Notes under the pieces: generated by a model
Databases searched by the model: none
Told to the model about the DNA's origin: nothing
The model's input: only the letters and a program-made list of their open reading frames with translations
Translations under genes and position numbers: made by a program
DNA from: Streptomyces sclerotialus
GTDB taxonomy: Bacteria > Actinomycetota > Actinomycetes > Streptomycetales > Streptomycetaceae
Assembly (NCBI GenBank): GCA_000719105.1
Contig: JODX01000022.1
Coordinates: forward strand, 38,203 to 102,202
Direction: 5' to 3'
Length of the DNA: 64,000 bases
Shown here: positions 50,255 to 60,267 of the stretch, piece after piece
Numbering within the stretch: the first letter of the stretch is position 1
Layout: each line of letters starts with the position of its first letter

Positions 50255-52987
50255 CTAGGAATCCTCCCCACGGAGCGTGGCCAGTACACCGTCCAGATCA
50301 TCGGGCTTGACCAGCACGTCCCGCGCCTTCGACCCTTCGCTGGGCCCCACGATGTTGCGGGACTCCATGAGGTCCATCAGCCGCCCCGCCTTGGCGAAGC
50401 CCACCCGCAGCTTGCGCTGGAGCATCGAGGTGGAGCCGAACTGCGTGGAGACGACCAGTTCGGCCGCCTGGCACAGCAGGTCGAGATCGTCGCCGATGTC
50501 CTCGTCGATCTCCTTCTTCTGCTTGGTGCCCACGGTGACGTCGTCCCGGAAGACCGGCGCCATCTGCTCCTTGCAGTGCCGGACGACGGCCGCGACCTCT
50601 TCCTCGGTCACGAACGCGCCCTGCATACGGGTCGGCTTGTTCGCGCCCATCGGCAGGAACAGCCCGTCGCCCTTGCCGATCAGCTTCTCGGCGCCGGGCT
50701 GGTCCAGGATGACCCGCGAGTCGGCGAGCGAGGAGGTGGCGAAGGCGAGCCGCGACGGCACGTTCGCCTTGATCAGGCCGGTGACGACGTCCACGGACGG
50801 CCGCTGCGTGGCGAGCACCAGATGGATGCCGGCCGCGCGCGCGAGCTGCGTGATACGCACGATCGCGTCTTCGACGTCCCGGGGCGCCACCATCATCAGG
50901 TCGGCCAGCTCGTCGACGATCACCAGCAGGTACGGGTACGGCTGGAGCTCGCGCTCGCTGCCCTCCGGCGGCGTGACCTTCCCCTCGCGCACCGCGCGGT
51001 TGAAGTCGTCTATGTGCCGGTAGCCGTAGGCGGCCAGGTCGTCGTAGCGCAGATCCATCTCCCGCACGACCCACTGGAGGGCCTCGGCGGCGCGCTTGGG
51101 GTTGGTGATGATGGGCGTGATCAGGTGCGGGATGCCCTCGTACGCGGTCAGCTCGACGCGCTTGGGGTCGACCAGGATCATCCGGACGTCCTCCGGCGTC
51201 GCCCGCATCATGACCGAGGTGATCAGGCAGTTGATGCAGGACGACTTGCCGGACCCGGTGGCGCCGGCGACCAGCATGTGCGGCATCTTCGCCAGCGAGT
51301 GCATGACGTAGCCGCCCTCGACGTCCTTGCCGAACGCGACCAGCATCGGGTCGTCGTCCTCCGCGGACTCCGCGAGCCGCAGCACGTCGCCGAGGTTGAC
51401 CATCTCACGGTCGGTGTTGGGGATCTCGATGCCGACCGCGGACTTGCCGGGGATGGGGCTGATGATCCGCACATCGGGGCTGGCGACGGCGTACGCGATG
51501 TTCTTGGTCAGCGCCGTGATCCGCTCGACCTTCACGGCCGGGCCGAGCTCGATCTCGTACCGGGTGACCGTCGGGCCGCGGGTGAAGCCGGTGACCCGGG
51601 CGTCCACCTTGAACTCGGTGAAGACGGTGGTGAGCGAGTCGACGACGGCGTCGTTGGCCGCGCTGCGCGCCTTGCCCGGGCCGCCGCGCTCCAGCAGGTC
51701 GAGGGCGGGCAGCGCGTAGGTGATGTCGCCGGAGAGCTGGAGCTGCTCCGCGCGCGCGGGCAGGTCACGGGGCGCCTCGGGGGGAGCCTTGGTGAGGTCC
51801 GGGACGCCGGCGCGTGACTTCTCCTCCTGGAGCGCCTTGGCGGCCGGCCGGGGCTCCTTGGGGCGTGCCGCCGGTACGGGCGTGGTCTCCTCGTGGCCGG
51901 TGCGCTCGGTGGTGACGCCCTGGGTGAGGTCGGCGACGAGCGGAGAGGGCGGCATGCCGTGCAGCACGGCTCCGTCGAGCTCGGCGGCGGCGGCCGCTGC
52001 GACGTCCACAGGGCCCTTCGGGCGGTTCGGGTCGGGCTGCGACGCCCCGGAGCGCCGGGACCGTCCACGGCGCTTGGAGAGCGCCTCCTGCTCGGCGTCG
52101 TCGGGGTCGTACGCCTGCGAGCCGGTACCGCGGCGGCGGGAGCGCGCGGGCAGCGCCTCGCGCCACTGCTCCTCGTACCGCTCGTCGTCCTCGGTGGGGT
52201 GCCGGCCGGCGTCCTCCTGCACGATGCCGAGCTTCTGGCCGAGCAGCCGCAGCCGCTGCGGGACGGCGTTCACCGGGGTCGCCGTGACGACGAGCAGCCC
52301 GAAGACCGTGAGCAGCACGAGCAGCGGTACGGCGAGGACCTCGCCCATGGTGAACGTCAGCGGGGTCGCCACGCCCCAGCCGATGAGGCCGCCGGCGTCC
52401 TGTATGCCCTGTATGCCGTCGCTGCGCGCGGGCGAACCGCACGCGATGTGGACCTGTCCGAGCACGCCGATGACGAGCGCGGACAGACCGATGACGATGC
52501 GCCCGTTGGCCTCGGGCTGCTCGGGGTGGCGGATGAACCGTACGGCGATGACCCCGAGCAGGATCGGCACGAGCAGGTCGAGCCGGCCGAAGGTGCCGGT
52601 GACGAGCATCTCGACCAGTTCGCCGACCGGGCCCTGCAGGCTGGACCAAGTGCCCGCGGCCACGATCAGGGCGAGAGCGAGCAGCAGCAGCGCGACACCG
52701 TCCTTGCGGTGCGCCGGGTCGAGATTCCGCGCGCCCTGCCCGATGCCCCGGAACACTGCGCCGACAGCATGGGCGGCACCGAGCCACACGGCACGTACGA
52801 GCCGGTAGACGCCCCCGGTCGGACTGGGCGCGGGCTTCTTCGGAGCCGCCTTCTTGGCCGCGGCCTTCTTGGCGGGCGCCTTCTTCGCGGCAGTCCTCTT
52901 CGCGGGGGCCTTCTTCGCCGGAGCCTTCGCGGAAGCGGCCGCCTTCTTCGCGGGCGGCTTCTTGGCGGCGGACTGACGTGAGGCCAT
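50255..52987 (-). CDS. ftsK: DNA translocase FtsK/SpoIIIE
   Basis: 910 residues. The N-terminal 55 residues are Lys/Ala/Pro repeats (PAKKA, AAKKA) like bacterial histone H1 tails. Four membrane helices lie about 85-245, a charged linker to about 420, and the motor at 430-830 with Walker A GATGSGKSSC, Walker B LLVIVDELADL and LATQRPSVDVVTGLIKANVPSRLAF. The gamma winged-helix that reads KOPS is at the end (ELVVSTQFGSTSMLQRKLRVGFAKAGRLMDLM). ATG 52987 is preferred to 53023. Pumps chromosomes during sporulation septation. Confidence 0.96.
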   Translation of the reverse strand: MASRQSAAKKPPAKKAAASAKAPAKKAPAKRTAAKKAPAKKAAAKKAAPKKPAPSPTGGVYRLVRAVWLGAAHAVGAVFRGIGQGARNLDPAHRKDGVALLLLALALIVAAGTWSSLQGPVGELVEMLVTGTFGRLDLLVPILLGVIAVRFIRHPEQPEANGRIVIGLSALVIGVLGQVHIACGSPARSDGIQGIQDAGGLIGWGVATPLTFTMGEVLAVPLLVLLTVFGLLVVTATPVNAVPQRLRLLGQKLGIVQEDAGRHPTEDDERYEEQWREALPARSRRRGTGSQAYDPDDAEQEALSKRRGRSRRSGASQPDPNRPKGPVDVAAAAAAELDGAVLHGMPPSPLVADLTQGVTTERTGHEETTPVPAARPKEPRPAAKALQEEKSRAGVPDLTKAPPEAPRDLPARAEQLQLSGDITYALPALDLLERGGPGKARSAANDAVVDSLTTVFTEFKVDARVTGFTRGPTVTRYEIELGPAVKVERITALTKNIAYAVASPDVRIISPIPGKSAVGIEIPNTDREMVNLGDVLRLAESAEDDDPMLVAFGKDVEGGYVMHSLAKMPHMLVAGATGSGKSSCINCLITSVMMRATPEDVRMILVDPKRVELTAYEGIPHLITPIITNPKRAAEALQWVVREMDLRYDDLAAYGYRHIDDFNRAVREGKVTPPEGSERELQPYPYLLVIVDELADLMMVAPRDVEDAIVRITQLARAAGIHLVLATQRPSVDVVTGLIKANVPSRLAFATSSLADSRVILDQPGAEKLIGKGDGLFLPMGANKPTRMQGAFVTEEEVAAVVRHCKEQMAPVFRDDVTVGTKQKKEIDEDIGDDLDLLCQAAELVVSTQFGSTSMLQRKLRVGFAKAGRLMDLMESRNIVGPSEGSKARDVLVKPDDLDGVLATLRGEDS

Positions 52988-53170
52988 GAGGGCGAGATTA
53001 CCGGTGGAGACCACAACGGACACGTGTGCCTACCGCTTCACCCGTTCGTGTCGCTTGGGAAGGCACGAAAAACTGACGCGGTCCGGAGGAGTCCTGACGC
53101 GTCCTCACGGAACGTACGCCACTTGGCACTACGCGGCACGTCCCGGCGGGGCCCTCCTCCACCGCCGCCG

Positions 53171-53854
53171 TCAGTTCGGCGACGGCACGGAAGGGGCTCC
53201 GCTGCCCGTGCCCGGCTCCAGGGCGTCCAGCGCACGGCGCAGCCCCGTCAGTTTGCGTTCGAGATGGGCCGCCGTGGCCACCACCGCGGCGTCCGCGGAC
53301 TCGTCGTCCAGCTGTTTGGAGAGCGCCTCCGCCTGCTCCTCGACGGCGGCGAGCCGTGCGGAGAGCTCGGCGAGGATCCCGGCCGGTTCCTTGCTCTCGT
53401 CGACCGCGGACCTGCCACCGCCCTCCAGCTGCAGCCGCAGCAGCGCCGCCTGCTCCCTGAGCTGGCAGTTCTTCATGTACAGCTCGACGAAGACGGAGAC
53501 CTTGGCCCGCAGCACCCACGGGTCGAACGGCTTGGAGATGTAGTCGACCGCGCCCGCCGCGTACCCACGGAAGGTGTGGTGCGGGCCGTGATTGATGGCG
53601 GTGAGGAAGATGATCGGGATGTCCCGGGTCCTCTCCCGCCGTTTGATGTGCGCGGCCGTCTCGAAACCGTCCATGCCCGGCATCTGCACGTCCAGCAGAA
53701 TGACCGCGAAGTCGTCCGTCAGCAGCGCTTTGAGCGCTTCCTCCCCGGACGATGCCCGCACCAGCGTCTGATCGAGCGCGGAGAGAATGGCCTCCAGCGC
53801 CAGCAGATTCTCCGGCCGGTCATCGACCAGGAGGATCTTGGCCTTCTGCACCAT
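53171..53854 (-). CDS. osaB: Response regulator OsaB, receiver plus coiled coil
   Basis: 227 residues. Receiver domain (about 1-125): acidic pair in ILLVDDRPENLLALEAIL, phospho-Asp in VILLDVQMPGMDGFE, Lys in YISKPFDPWVLRAKV. The rest is a long coiled coil (EQAALLRLQLEGG, LSARLAAVEEQAEALSKQLDDES) with no DNA-binding domain. By synteny this is OsaB, required for osmoadaptation and development in S. coelicolor and paired with the hybrid kinase OsaA downstream. Output probably by protein contact. Confidence 0.9.
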   Translation of the reverse strand: MVQKAKILLVDDRPENLLALEAILSALDQTLVRASSGEEALKALLTDDFAVILLDVQMPGMDGFETAAHIKRRERTRDIPIIFLTAINHGPHHTFRGYAAGAVDYISKPFDPWVLRAKVSVFVELYMKNCQLREQAALLRLQLEGGGRSAVDESKEPAGILAELSARLAAVEEQAEALSKQLDDESADAAVVATAAHLERKLTGLRRALDALEPGTGSGAPSVPSPN

Positions 53855-54235
53855 GGCCCGCCCTCCTCGCCCCGGCGTGGGGCCTCCCCTGTCCGCAGGA
53901 CCTGGAGCGGCACCCTCGGGAGCCGTCCCAGGGGACGACTCCCTTGTGCCGCCCGTCCTTGTGCCGGTCATCGTAGCCGTACCCCGCCAGTCGCCACACC
54001 CTGTCACCACGATGTCACCGTGCACGTAGCAGAAACGTAGCGGGGGACCAGAAGGTTCCCCGAATCCCGCACTTCTACACGACTTCCACCACAGTCAGTT
54101 ATGCGGCGCCGGTCCCGAGGGGGCGACAACTCGCCACCCCGAGACCCGTATTCGGCCGCGTCGGCCCGGCGCTCCACGGCCCGCACCACCGCGCTCACGA
54201 CCGTCCGGGCGCACCCTCGCACCCCTGAGCACCGG
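53855..54235. other. Intergenic region osaB / osaA
   Basis: 381 bp without a credible gene. It lies upstream of osaB and downstream of osaA, both on the minus strand, so it should hold the osaA terminator and osaB promoter. An imperfect hairpin (GGGGACC...GGTTCCCC) spans 54043-54061. I cannot assign a -10. Confidence 0.5.
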
Positions 54236-57200
54236 TCACTGGCCCCTCATCCACTGCTCCATCACCGAGAGCAGGTGATCGGGATCGACCGGCTTGGTGA
54301 CGTAGTCCGAGGCGCCCGACTCGATGGCCTTCTCGCGGTCGCCCTTCATCGCCTTGGCCGTCAGCGCGATGATCGGCAGCCCGGCGAACTGGGGCATCCG
54401 CCGGATCGCCGTCGTCGTGGCGTACCCGTCCATCTCGGGCATCATGATGTCCATCAGGACGACCGCCACGTCCTCGTGCTGCTCCAGGACCTCGATGCCC
54501 TCCCGGCCGTTCTCGGCGTACAGCACCGACAGGCCGTGCTGCTCCAGGACGCTGGTCAGCGCGAAGACGTTGCGGATGTCGTCGTCGACGATCAGCACCT
54601 TCTCGCTGTCGAACCGGATCGGCTGACGCGGCTGCGCCGCCGGCTCCTGGCCGTTGGGCGACGACTGCTCCTGCGCGGTGGGCCGCGCGGGCGCGGCGGG
54701 CCCGGCCGGCCGGTTGCCTCGTCCGTCCGCCGCCGGCAGCGCCCTGCGGCGCCGCCTGAAGAGCGCGGCGGGCCCGTTCTGGGTCGCCTGGTACGACCTC
54801 ACCTCGGCCGGCGTCTCGATGCCGGACGGTGTCAGCGGGCCCGCCTCGGCCTCCACCAGTTCCCCGGCCTCCATGGCGGGCGCCGCCTGCGAGTAGCCCT
54901 GGGGCGGCAGCTCGCTCGGGTGCAGCGGCAGGTACAGGGTGAACGTGGAGCCGCGTCCGGGCTCGCTCTGGGCGTGGATCTCACCGCCCAGCAGGCGCGC
55001 GATCTCCCGCGAGATGGACAGCCCGAGGCCCGTACCGCCGTACTTGCGGCTGGTGGTGCCGTCCGCCTGCTTGAAGGCCTCGAAGATCACCCGCATCTTG
55101 CTGGCCGCGATGCCGATGCCGGTGTCGGCGACGGAGAACGCGATCAGATCGGCGTCCGCGTCCCGCAGCGAGCCGGCCTCCAGCAGCTGCTCCCGGATGG
55201 CCGTGGGCACGTCGGCGCCCGCGGGCCGGATCACCAGCTCGACAGCGCCGGTGTCGGTGAACTTCACGGCGTTGGACAGCAGGTTGCGCAGCACCTGCAG
55301 CAGACGCTGCTCGTCGGTGTGCAGGGTGGCGGGCAGCTCCGGCGAGACCCGCACCGAGAAGTCCAGGCCCTTCTCCGCGGTCAGCGGGCGGAAGGTGGCC
55401 TCCACGTAGTCGACGAGCTGGACGAGCGCGATGCGCGTCGGGGAGACGTCCATCTTGCCCGCCTCGACCTTGGACAGGTCGAGGATGTCGTTGATGAGCT
55501 GGAGCAGGTCGGAGCCCGCGCCGTGGATCGTCTCGGCGAACTCGACCTGCTTGGGGGTGAGGTTCGCCTCCGGGTTGTCGGCGAGCAGCTTGGCGAGGAT
55601 CAGCAGCGAGTTGAGCGGGGTGCGCAGCTCGTGCGACATGTTCGCCAGGAACTCGCTCTTGTAGCGCATGGAGACGGCGAGCTGCTCGGCGCGCTCCTCC
55701 AGCACCTGCCGCGCCTCCTCGATCTCGGTGTTCTTGACCTCGATGTCGCGGTTCTGCCGGGCCAGCAGCTCGGCCTTGTCCTCCAGCTCGGCGTTGGAGG
55801 CCTGCAGGGCCGCCTGCCGCTGCTCCAGCTCCTCCGAGCGCAGCCGCAGCTGCTCGGTCAGCTCCTGCGACTGCTTCAGCAGCACCTCCGTCTTGGTGTT
55901 GACGGAGATGGTGTTGACGCTGGTCGCGATCATCTCGGCGATCTGGTTCAGGAAGTCCTTCTGGATCTGCGTGAACGGCGTGAAGGAGGCCAGCTCGATG
56001 ACGCCGAGCACGGTGCCCTCGAAGAGCACCGGAAGCACGATGACCTGGGCCGGGGGCGCCTCGCCGAGTCCGGAAGAGATCTTCAGATAGCCGCTGGGCG
56101 CGTTGTCCACGAGGATGGTGCGCTTCTCCGTGGCCGCCGTCCCGATGAGCCCCTCGCCCGGGTGGAACGACGTCGGCATGGATCCCATGGAGTAGCCGTA
56201 CGACCCGAGCATGCGCAGCTCGTAGGCGTCGTCGTCGCCGGTGCCGAGGTCGTTGAGGTCCTTGCCGTCGACCAGCGGCAGGGCGAGGAAGAACGCTCCG
56301 TGCTGCGCGGAGACCACGGGCGTCAGCTCGCTCATGATCAGAGAGGCCACGTCCGCCAGGTCGCGGCGGCCCTGCATCAGCGCGGAGATCCGGGCGAGAT
56401 TGCCCTTGAGCCAGTCCTGCTCCTTGTTGGCGATCGTGGTGTCGCGCAGGTTGGCGATCATCTTGTTGATGTAGTCCTGAAGCTCCGAGATCTCGCCCGA
56501 GGCGTCCACGTCGATCTTCAGGTTGAGGTCGCCGCGGGTCACCGCGGTGGCCACGCGCGCGATGGCACGCACCTGCCGGGTCAGGTTCCCGGCCATCTCG
56601 TTCACCGACTCGGTGAGGTCGCGCCAGGTGCCGTCGACGTCACGCACGCGCGCCTGGCCGCCGAGCTGGCCCTCCGTGCCCACCTCACGGGCGACGCGGG
56701 TGACCTCCTCGGCGAACGACGAGAGCTGGTCGACCATCGTGTTGATCGTGGTCTTGAGCTCGAGGATCTCCCCGCGCGCGTCGATGTCGATCTTCTTGGT
56801 CAGGTCGCCCTTGGCGATGGCCGTCGTGACCATCGCGATGTTGCGCACCTGGCCGGTCAGGTTGGACGCCATCTGGTTCACGGACTCGGTGAGGTCCTTC
56901 CACGTACCGGACACGCCCGGCACGCGCGCCTGCCCGCCGAGGATCCCGTCCGTGCCCACCTCGCGGGCCACCCGGGTCACCTGGTCGGCGAACGAGCTCA
57001 GGGTCTTCACCATCGTGTTGACGGTGTCGGCGAGCTGGGCCACCTCGCCGCTCGCCTCGACGGTGACCTTCTTCGTCAGGTCACCGTTGGCGACCGCGGT
57101 CGCGACCTGCGAGATGTTGCGCACCTGGCTGGTCAGGTTCGCGGCCATCACGTTGACGTTGTCGCTGAGGTCCTTCCAGATGCCGGTGACGCCGGGCACC

Positions 57201-59752
57201 CGCGCCTGACCGCCCAGGTTGCCCTCGGTGCCCACCTCACGGGCCACCCGGGTCACCTGCTCGGCGAAGTTGGACAGCTGGTCGACCATCGTGTTGACCG
57301 TGGTGACGAGCTCGAGGATCTCGCCCTTGGCGTCGACGGTGATCTTCTTCGACAGGTCACCCTTGGCGACGGCGGTCGTGACCTCGGCGATGTTGCGTAC
57401 CTGCATGGTCAGGTTGTTGGCCATGCCGTTCACGGACTGCGTGAGGTCCTTCCAGGTGCCGGAGACGCCCTGGACCTCGGCCTGACCGCCGAGGATGCCC
57501 TCGGTGCCCACCTCGCGGGCCACGCGCGTGACCTGCTCGGCGAAGTTGGAGAGCTGGTCCACCATCGTGTTGAGGGTGTTCTTCAGCTCGAGGATCTCCC
57601 CGCGCGCGTCCACATCGATCTTCTGCGACAGATCACCGCGGGCCACCGCCGTGGCGACCTGCGCGATGTTGCGCACCTGGGCGGTGAGGTTGCCGGCCAT
57701 GCCGTTCACGGAGTCCGTGAGGTCACGCCACACACCGGCGACACCGGGCACCTGCGCCTGACCGCCCAGCCGGCCCTCCGTACCCACCTCACGCGCAACA
57801 CGTGTCACTTGATCGGCGAACGCGGAGAGCTGGTCGACCATCGTGTTGATGGTGTTCTTCAGCTCGAGGATCTCCCCGCGCGCGTCCACATCGATCTTCT
57901 GCGACAGATCACCGCGGGCCACCGCAGTCGTCACCTGGGCGATCTGCCGCACCTGTGAGGTCAGGTTCCCCGCCATGAAGTTGACGGAGTCGGTGAGCTC
58001 CTTCCACGTCCCCGACACGCCGTCCACGCGGGCCTGGCCGCCGAGGCGGCCCTCCGTGCCCACGTCGCGGGCCATACGGGTGACCTGGTCGGCGAAGCTC
58101 GACAGCTGGTCCACCATCGTGTTCACGGTGTTCTTCAACTGGAGCATCTCGCCGGAGACGTCGACGGTGACCTTCTGCGACAGATCACCGTTGGCCACGG
58201 CCGTCGTCACCTGGGCGATGTTCCTCACCTGTCCGGTGAGGTTACGGAACGCCGTGTTGACGGAGTCGGTGAGGTCCTTCCACGTCCCGGCCGCGCCCGG
58301 CACCTGCGCCTGGCCGCCCAGCTCACCCTCGACACCGATCTCCCGGGCCACACGCGTGACCTCGGCACCGAACGCGGAGAGCTGGTCCACCATCGTGTTG
58401 ACGGTGTTCTTCAGCTCGAGCATCTCGCCCGCGACGTCGACGGTGACCTTCTGCGACAGATCACCGTTGGCCACCGCCGTCGTCACCGCCGCGATGTCCC
58501 TCACCTGCGTGGTGAGGTTCCGGAACACGGTGTTGACGGAGTCCGTGAGGTCCTTCCAGGTGCCCGCCGCGCCCGGCACGTTCGCCTGACCGCCCAGGCG
58601 TCCCTCGGCACCGACCTCGTTCGCCACACGGGTGACCTCGTCCGCGAACGTCCGCAGCGTCTCGGTCATCTGGTTGATCGTCTCGGCGAGCTGCGCGACC
58701 TCGCCGCGCGCGCTCACGGTCACCTTCCGCGACAGATCACCGTTGGCGACGGCGGTCGTGACCTCCGCGATCCCGCGCACCTGGGCCGTGAGGTTGCCGG
58801 CCATCAGGTTCACCGAGTCGGTGAGGTCCTTCCAGACCCCCGCCACCCCGGGCACCTGCGCCTGGCCGCCCAGCTCTCCCTCGACGCCCACCTCGCGCGC
58901 GACCCGCGTCACCTCGGCGGAGAACGAGGAGAGCTGGTCGACCATCGTGTTGACGGTGTTCTTCAGCTCCAGCATCTCGCCGGCCACGTGCACCGTGACC
59001 TTGCGCGACAGATCACCCTTGGCGACCGCCGTCGTGACCAGCGCGATGTCCCGCACCTGTGCGGTCAGCCGGTACGCCATCGTGTTGACGGAATCGGTCA
59101 GGTCCTTCCACGAACCGGACATCCCGCGGACCCGCGCCTGGCCGCCCAGCTTGCCTTCGGTACCGACCTCGCTGGCCACGCGCGTGACCTCGTCGGTGAA
59201 CGTCGACAGCTGGTCGACCAGATTGTTGACCGTACGCCCGACCTTCAGGAACTCTCCGCGCAGCGGATGCCCGCCGTTCCCGTCCGTGCCCTGGGCCCGC
59301 AGCTCCATGCGCTGCGACAGATCACCGTCCGCCACCGCGGACAGCACCCGGCCGACCTCGGACACGGGCCGCGCCAGCTCGTCCACCAGCGCGTTGGAGG
59401 CGTCGATCGCCGCCGCCCAGGAACCCTCGCAGGCACCCGTCTCCAGCCGCTCGGTGAGCTTGCCCTCTCTGCCCACGACACGCCGCACCCGCGACAGCTC
59501 ACCGGTCAGATGAAGATTGCGGTCGGCCACATCGTTGAAGACGGCCGCGAGCTCCGACATCACCCCGTCGCCGGTGACCGGCAGGCGTTTGCGGAAGTTG
59601 CCGTCGCGCATCGCTTCCAGGGCCGCGAGCAGCCGGTTCAGGGAAGCCGTCTCCACCACGGTGGTGCTGTTGCGCGTGGTGCGCCTACTACCCAGGGACT
59701 GTCCGCCTTTCGCGCGCGTCTTCGTGCCCCGCGCCGCTGCGCCAGACTCCAC
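54236..59752 (-). CDS. osaA: OsaA, giant multi-HAMP hybrid histidine kinase
   Basis: 1838 residues, no membrane helix or signal seen, so probably cytosolic. One HAMP-like segment at the N-terminus and a diverged second, then ten 92-residue HAMP-type repeats (189-1108), a GAF domain (about 1150-1320), a coiled coil, HisKA with the His in [13 protein letters not shown] (about 1374), HATPase ([21 protein letters not shown]) and a C-terminal receiver with the Asp in [14 protein letters not shown] (about 1767). GTG 59752 is chosen because GGGAGG lies 6 nt before it. Partner of OsaB in osmotic stress response. Confidence 0.92.
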   Translation of the reverse strand: MESGAAARGTKTRAKGGQSLGSRRTTRNSTTVVETASLNRLLAALEAMRDGNFRKRLPVTGDGVMSELAAVFNDVADRNLHLTGELSRVRRVVGREGKLTERLETGACEGSWAAAIDASNALVDELARPVSEVGRVLSAVADGDLSQRMELRAQGTDGNGGHPLRGEFLKVGRTVNNLVDQLSTFTDEVTRVASEVGTEGKLGGQARVRGMSGSWKDLTDSVNTMAYRLTAQVRDIALVTTAVAKGDLSRKVTVHVAGEMLELKNTVNTMVDQLSSFSAEVTRVAREVGVEGELGGQAQVPGVAGVWKDLTDSVNLMAGNLTAQVRGIAEVTTAVANGDLSRKVTVSARGEVAQLAETINQMTETLRTFADEVTRVANEVGAEGRLGGQANVPGAAGTWKDLTDSVNTVFRNLTTQVRDIAAVTTAVANGDLSQKVTVDVAGEMLELKNTVNTMVDQLSAFGAEVTRVAREIGVEGELGGQAQVPGAAGTWKDLTDSVNTAFRNLTGQVRNIAQVTTAVANGDLSQKVTVDVSGEMLQLKNTVNTMVDQLSSFADQVTRMARDVGTEGRLGGQARVDGVSGTWKELTDSVNFMAGNLTSQVRQIAQVTTAVARGDLSQKIDVDARGEILELKNTINTMVDQLSAFADQVTRVAREVGTEGRLGGQAQVPGVAGVWRDLTDSVNGMAGNLTAQVRNIAQVATAVARGDLSQKIDVDARGEILELKNTLNTMVDQLSNFAEQVTRVAREVGTEGILGGQAEVQGVSGTWKDLTQSVNGMANNLTMQVRNIAEVTTAVAKGDLSKKITVDAKGEILELVTTVNTMVDQLSNFAEQVTRVAREVGTEGNLGGQARVPGVTGIWKDLSDNVNVMAANLTSQVRNISQVATAVANGDLTKKVTVEASGEVAQLADTVNTMVKTLSSFADQVTRVAREVGTDGILGGQARVPGVSGTWKDLTESVNQMASNLTGQVRNIAMVTTAIAKGDLTKKIDIDARGEILELKTTINTMVDQLSSFAEEVTRVAREVGTEGQLGGQARVRDVDGTWRDLTESVNEMAGNLTRQVRAIARVATAVTRGDLNLKIDVDASGEISELQDYINKMIANLRDTTIANKEQDWLKGNLARISALMQGRRDLADVASLIMSELTPVVSAQHGAFFLALPLVDGKDLNDLGTGDDDAYELRMLGSYGYSMGSMPTSFHPGEGLIGTAATEKRTILVDNAPSGYLKISSGLGEAPPAQVIVLPVLFEGTVLGVIELASFTPFTQIQKDFLNQIAEMIATSVNTISVNTKTEVLLKQSQELTEQLRLRSEELEQRQAALQASNAELEDKAELLARQNRDIEVKNTEIEEARQVLEERAEQLAVSMRYKSEFLANMSHELRTPLNSLLILAKLLADNPEANLTPKQVEFAETIHGAGSDLLQLINDILDLSKVEAGKMDVSPTRIALVQLVDYVEATFRPLTAEKGLDFSVRVSPELPATLHTDEQRLLQVLRNLLSNAVKFTDTGAVELVIRPAGADVPTAIREQLLEAGSLRDADADLIAFSVADTGIGIAASKMRVIFEAFKQADGTTSRKYGGTGLGLSISREIARLLGGEIHAQSEPGRGSTFTLYLPLHPSELPPQGYSQAAPAMEAGELVEAEAGPLTPSGIETPAEVRSYQATQNGPAALFRRRRRALPAADGRGNRPAGPAAPARPTAQEQSSPNGQEPAAQPRQPIRFDSEKVLIVDDDIRNVFALTSVLEQHGLSVLYAENGREGIEVLEQHEDVAVVLMDIMMPEMDGYATTTAIRRMPQFAGLPIIALTAKAMKGDREKAIESGASDYVTKPVDPDHLLSVMEQWMRGQ
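56429..59188 (-). repeat. Ten tandem 276-bp repeats encoding HAMP modules
   Basis: Each unit encodes 92 residues starting [12 protein letters not shown] and ending MVDQLSxFAxQ. Some neighbours share long identical DNA, for example around 57600 and 57880. The array could expand or contract by recombination. Confidence 0.92.
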
Positions 59753-60267
59753 TGTGTCCCTCCCGCAGGGGTCGACCATCACTGCTCTGCGTGTTTCCTG
59801 TGCTGCTCGGCGTGCCGTGCACAGCCGCGTGGTGCTGCCTCGATATACCAGGAGCCGCCGGAATGCTGCTGCCCGGTCGTACGGAAGGCACTCGACCCGG
59901 CCGGACCTTCCCTAGAAGCTTGCCCAGTGTTTCACCATGGCTGAACCAGGCCATAACAGTTCGGCAGCTTCGCACATCGCCCGCAACGCCCCCGGGGCGG
60001 AATCACAGGCGACCGGCATCCGCATGGACGGCGAAGGTAAGTAACCTTGCATGCGGCTGTCCAGCCGTGCCGGTCCGTCCGGCCTGGGCGGTGGCACGAG
60101 CACGAGCGGGCAGGCATCGGAGGGGCGGCCGCACCATGACCACCGGACTGCATCCTGGGGGACAGCCCCAGGATCCTCGGCCGACGGAGCACCATCGCCT
60201 GCCCCTGCTCCCGCAGGAGCGGACCGGCCGCGGACACCCGCACGTCGAGAACCGCACAAGGAGTTCT
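59753..60267. other. Divergent intergenic region osaA / phosphatase
   Basis: 515 bp that must carry both promoters. The plus frame from 59791 stays open and an ATG at 60136 could extend the phosphatase by 44 residues, but the sequence is low-quality coding. A 5-bp inverted repeat AAGGT-AAGTA-ACCTT lies at 60034-60048. No clear sigma motif was found. Confidence 0.5.

Noticed and set aside
54101..57958. 1285-codon open frame on the plus strand opposite osaA
   Set aside because: It is the antisense shadow of the repeated HAMP region: highly repetitive, rich in H, R, G, V and L with no recognisable domain. The minus-strand frame has clear HAMP, GAF, kinase and receiver domains.
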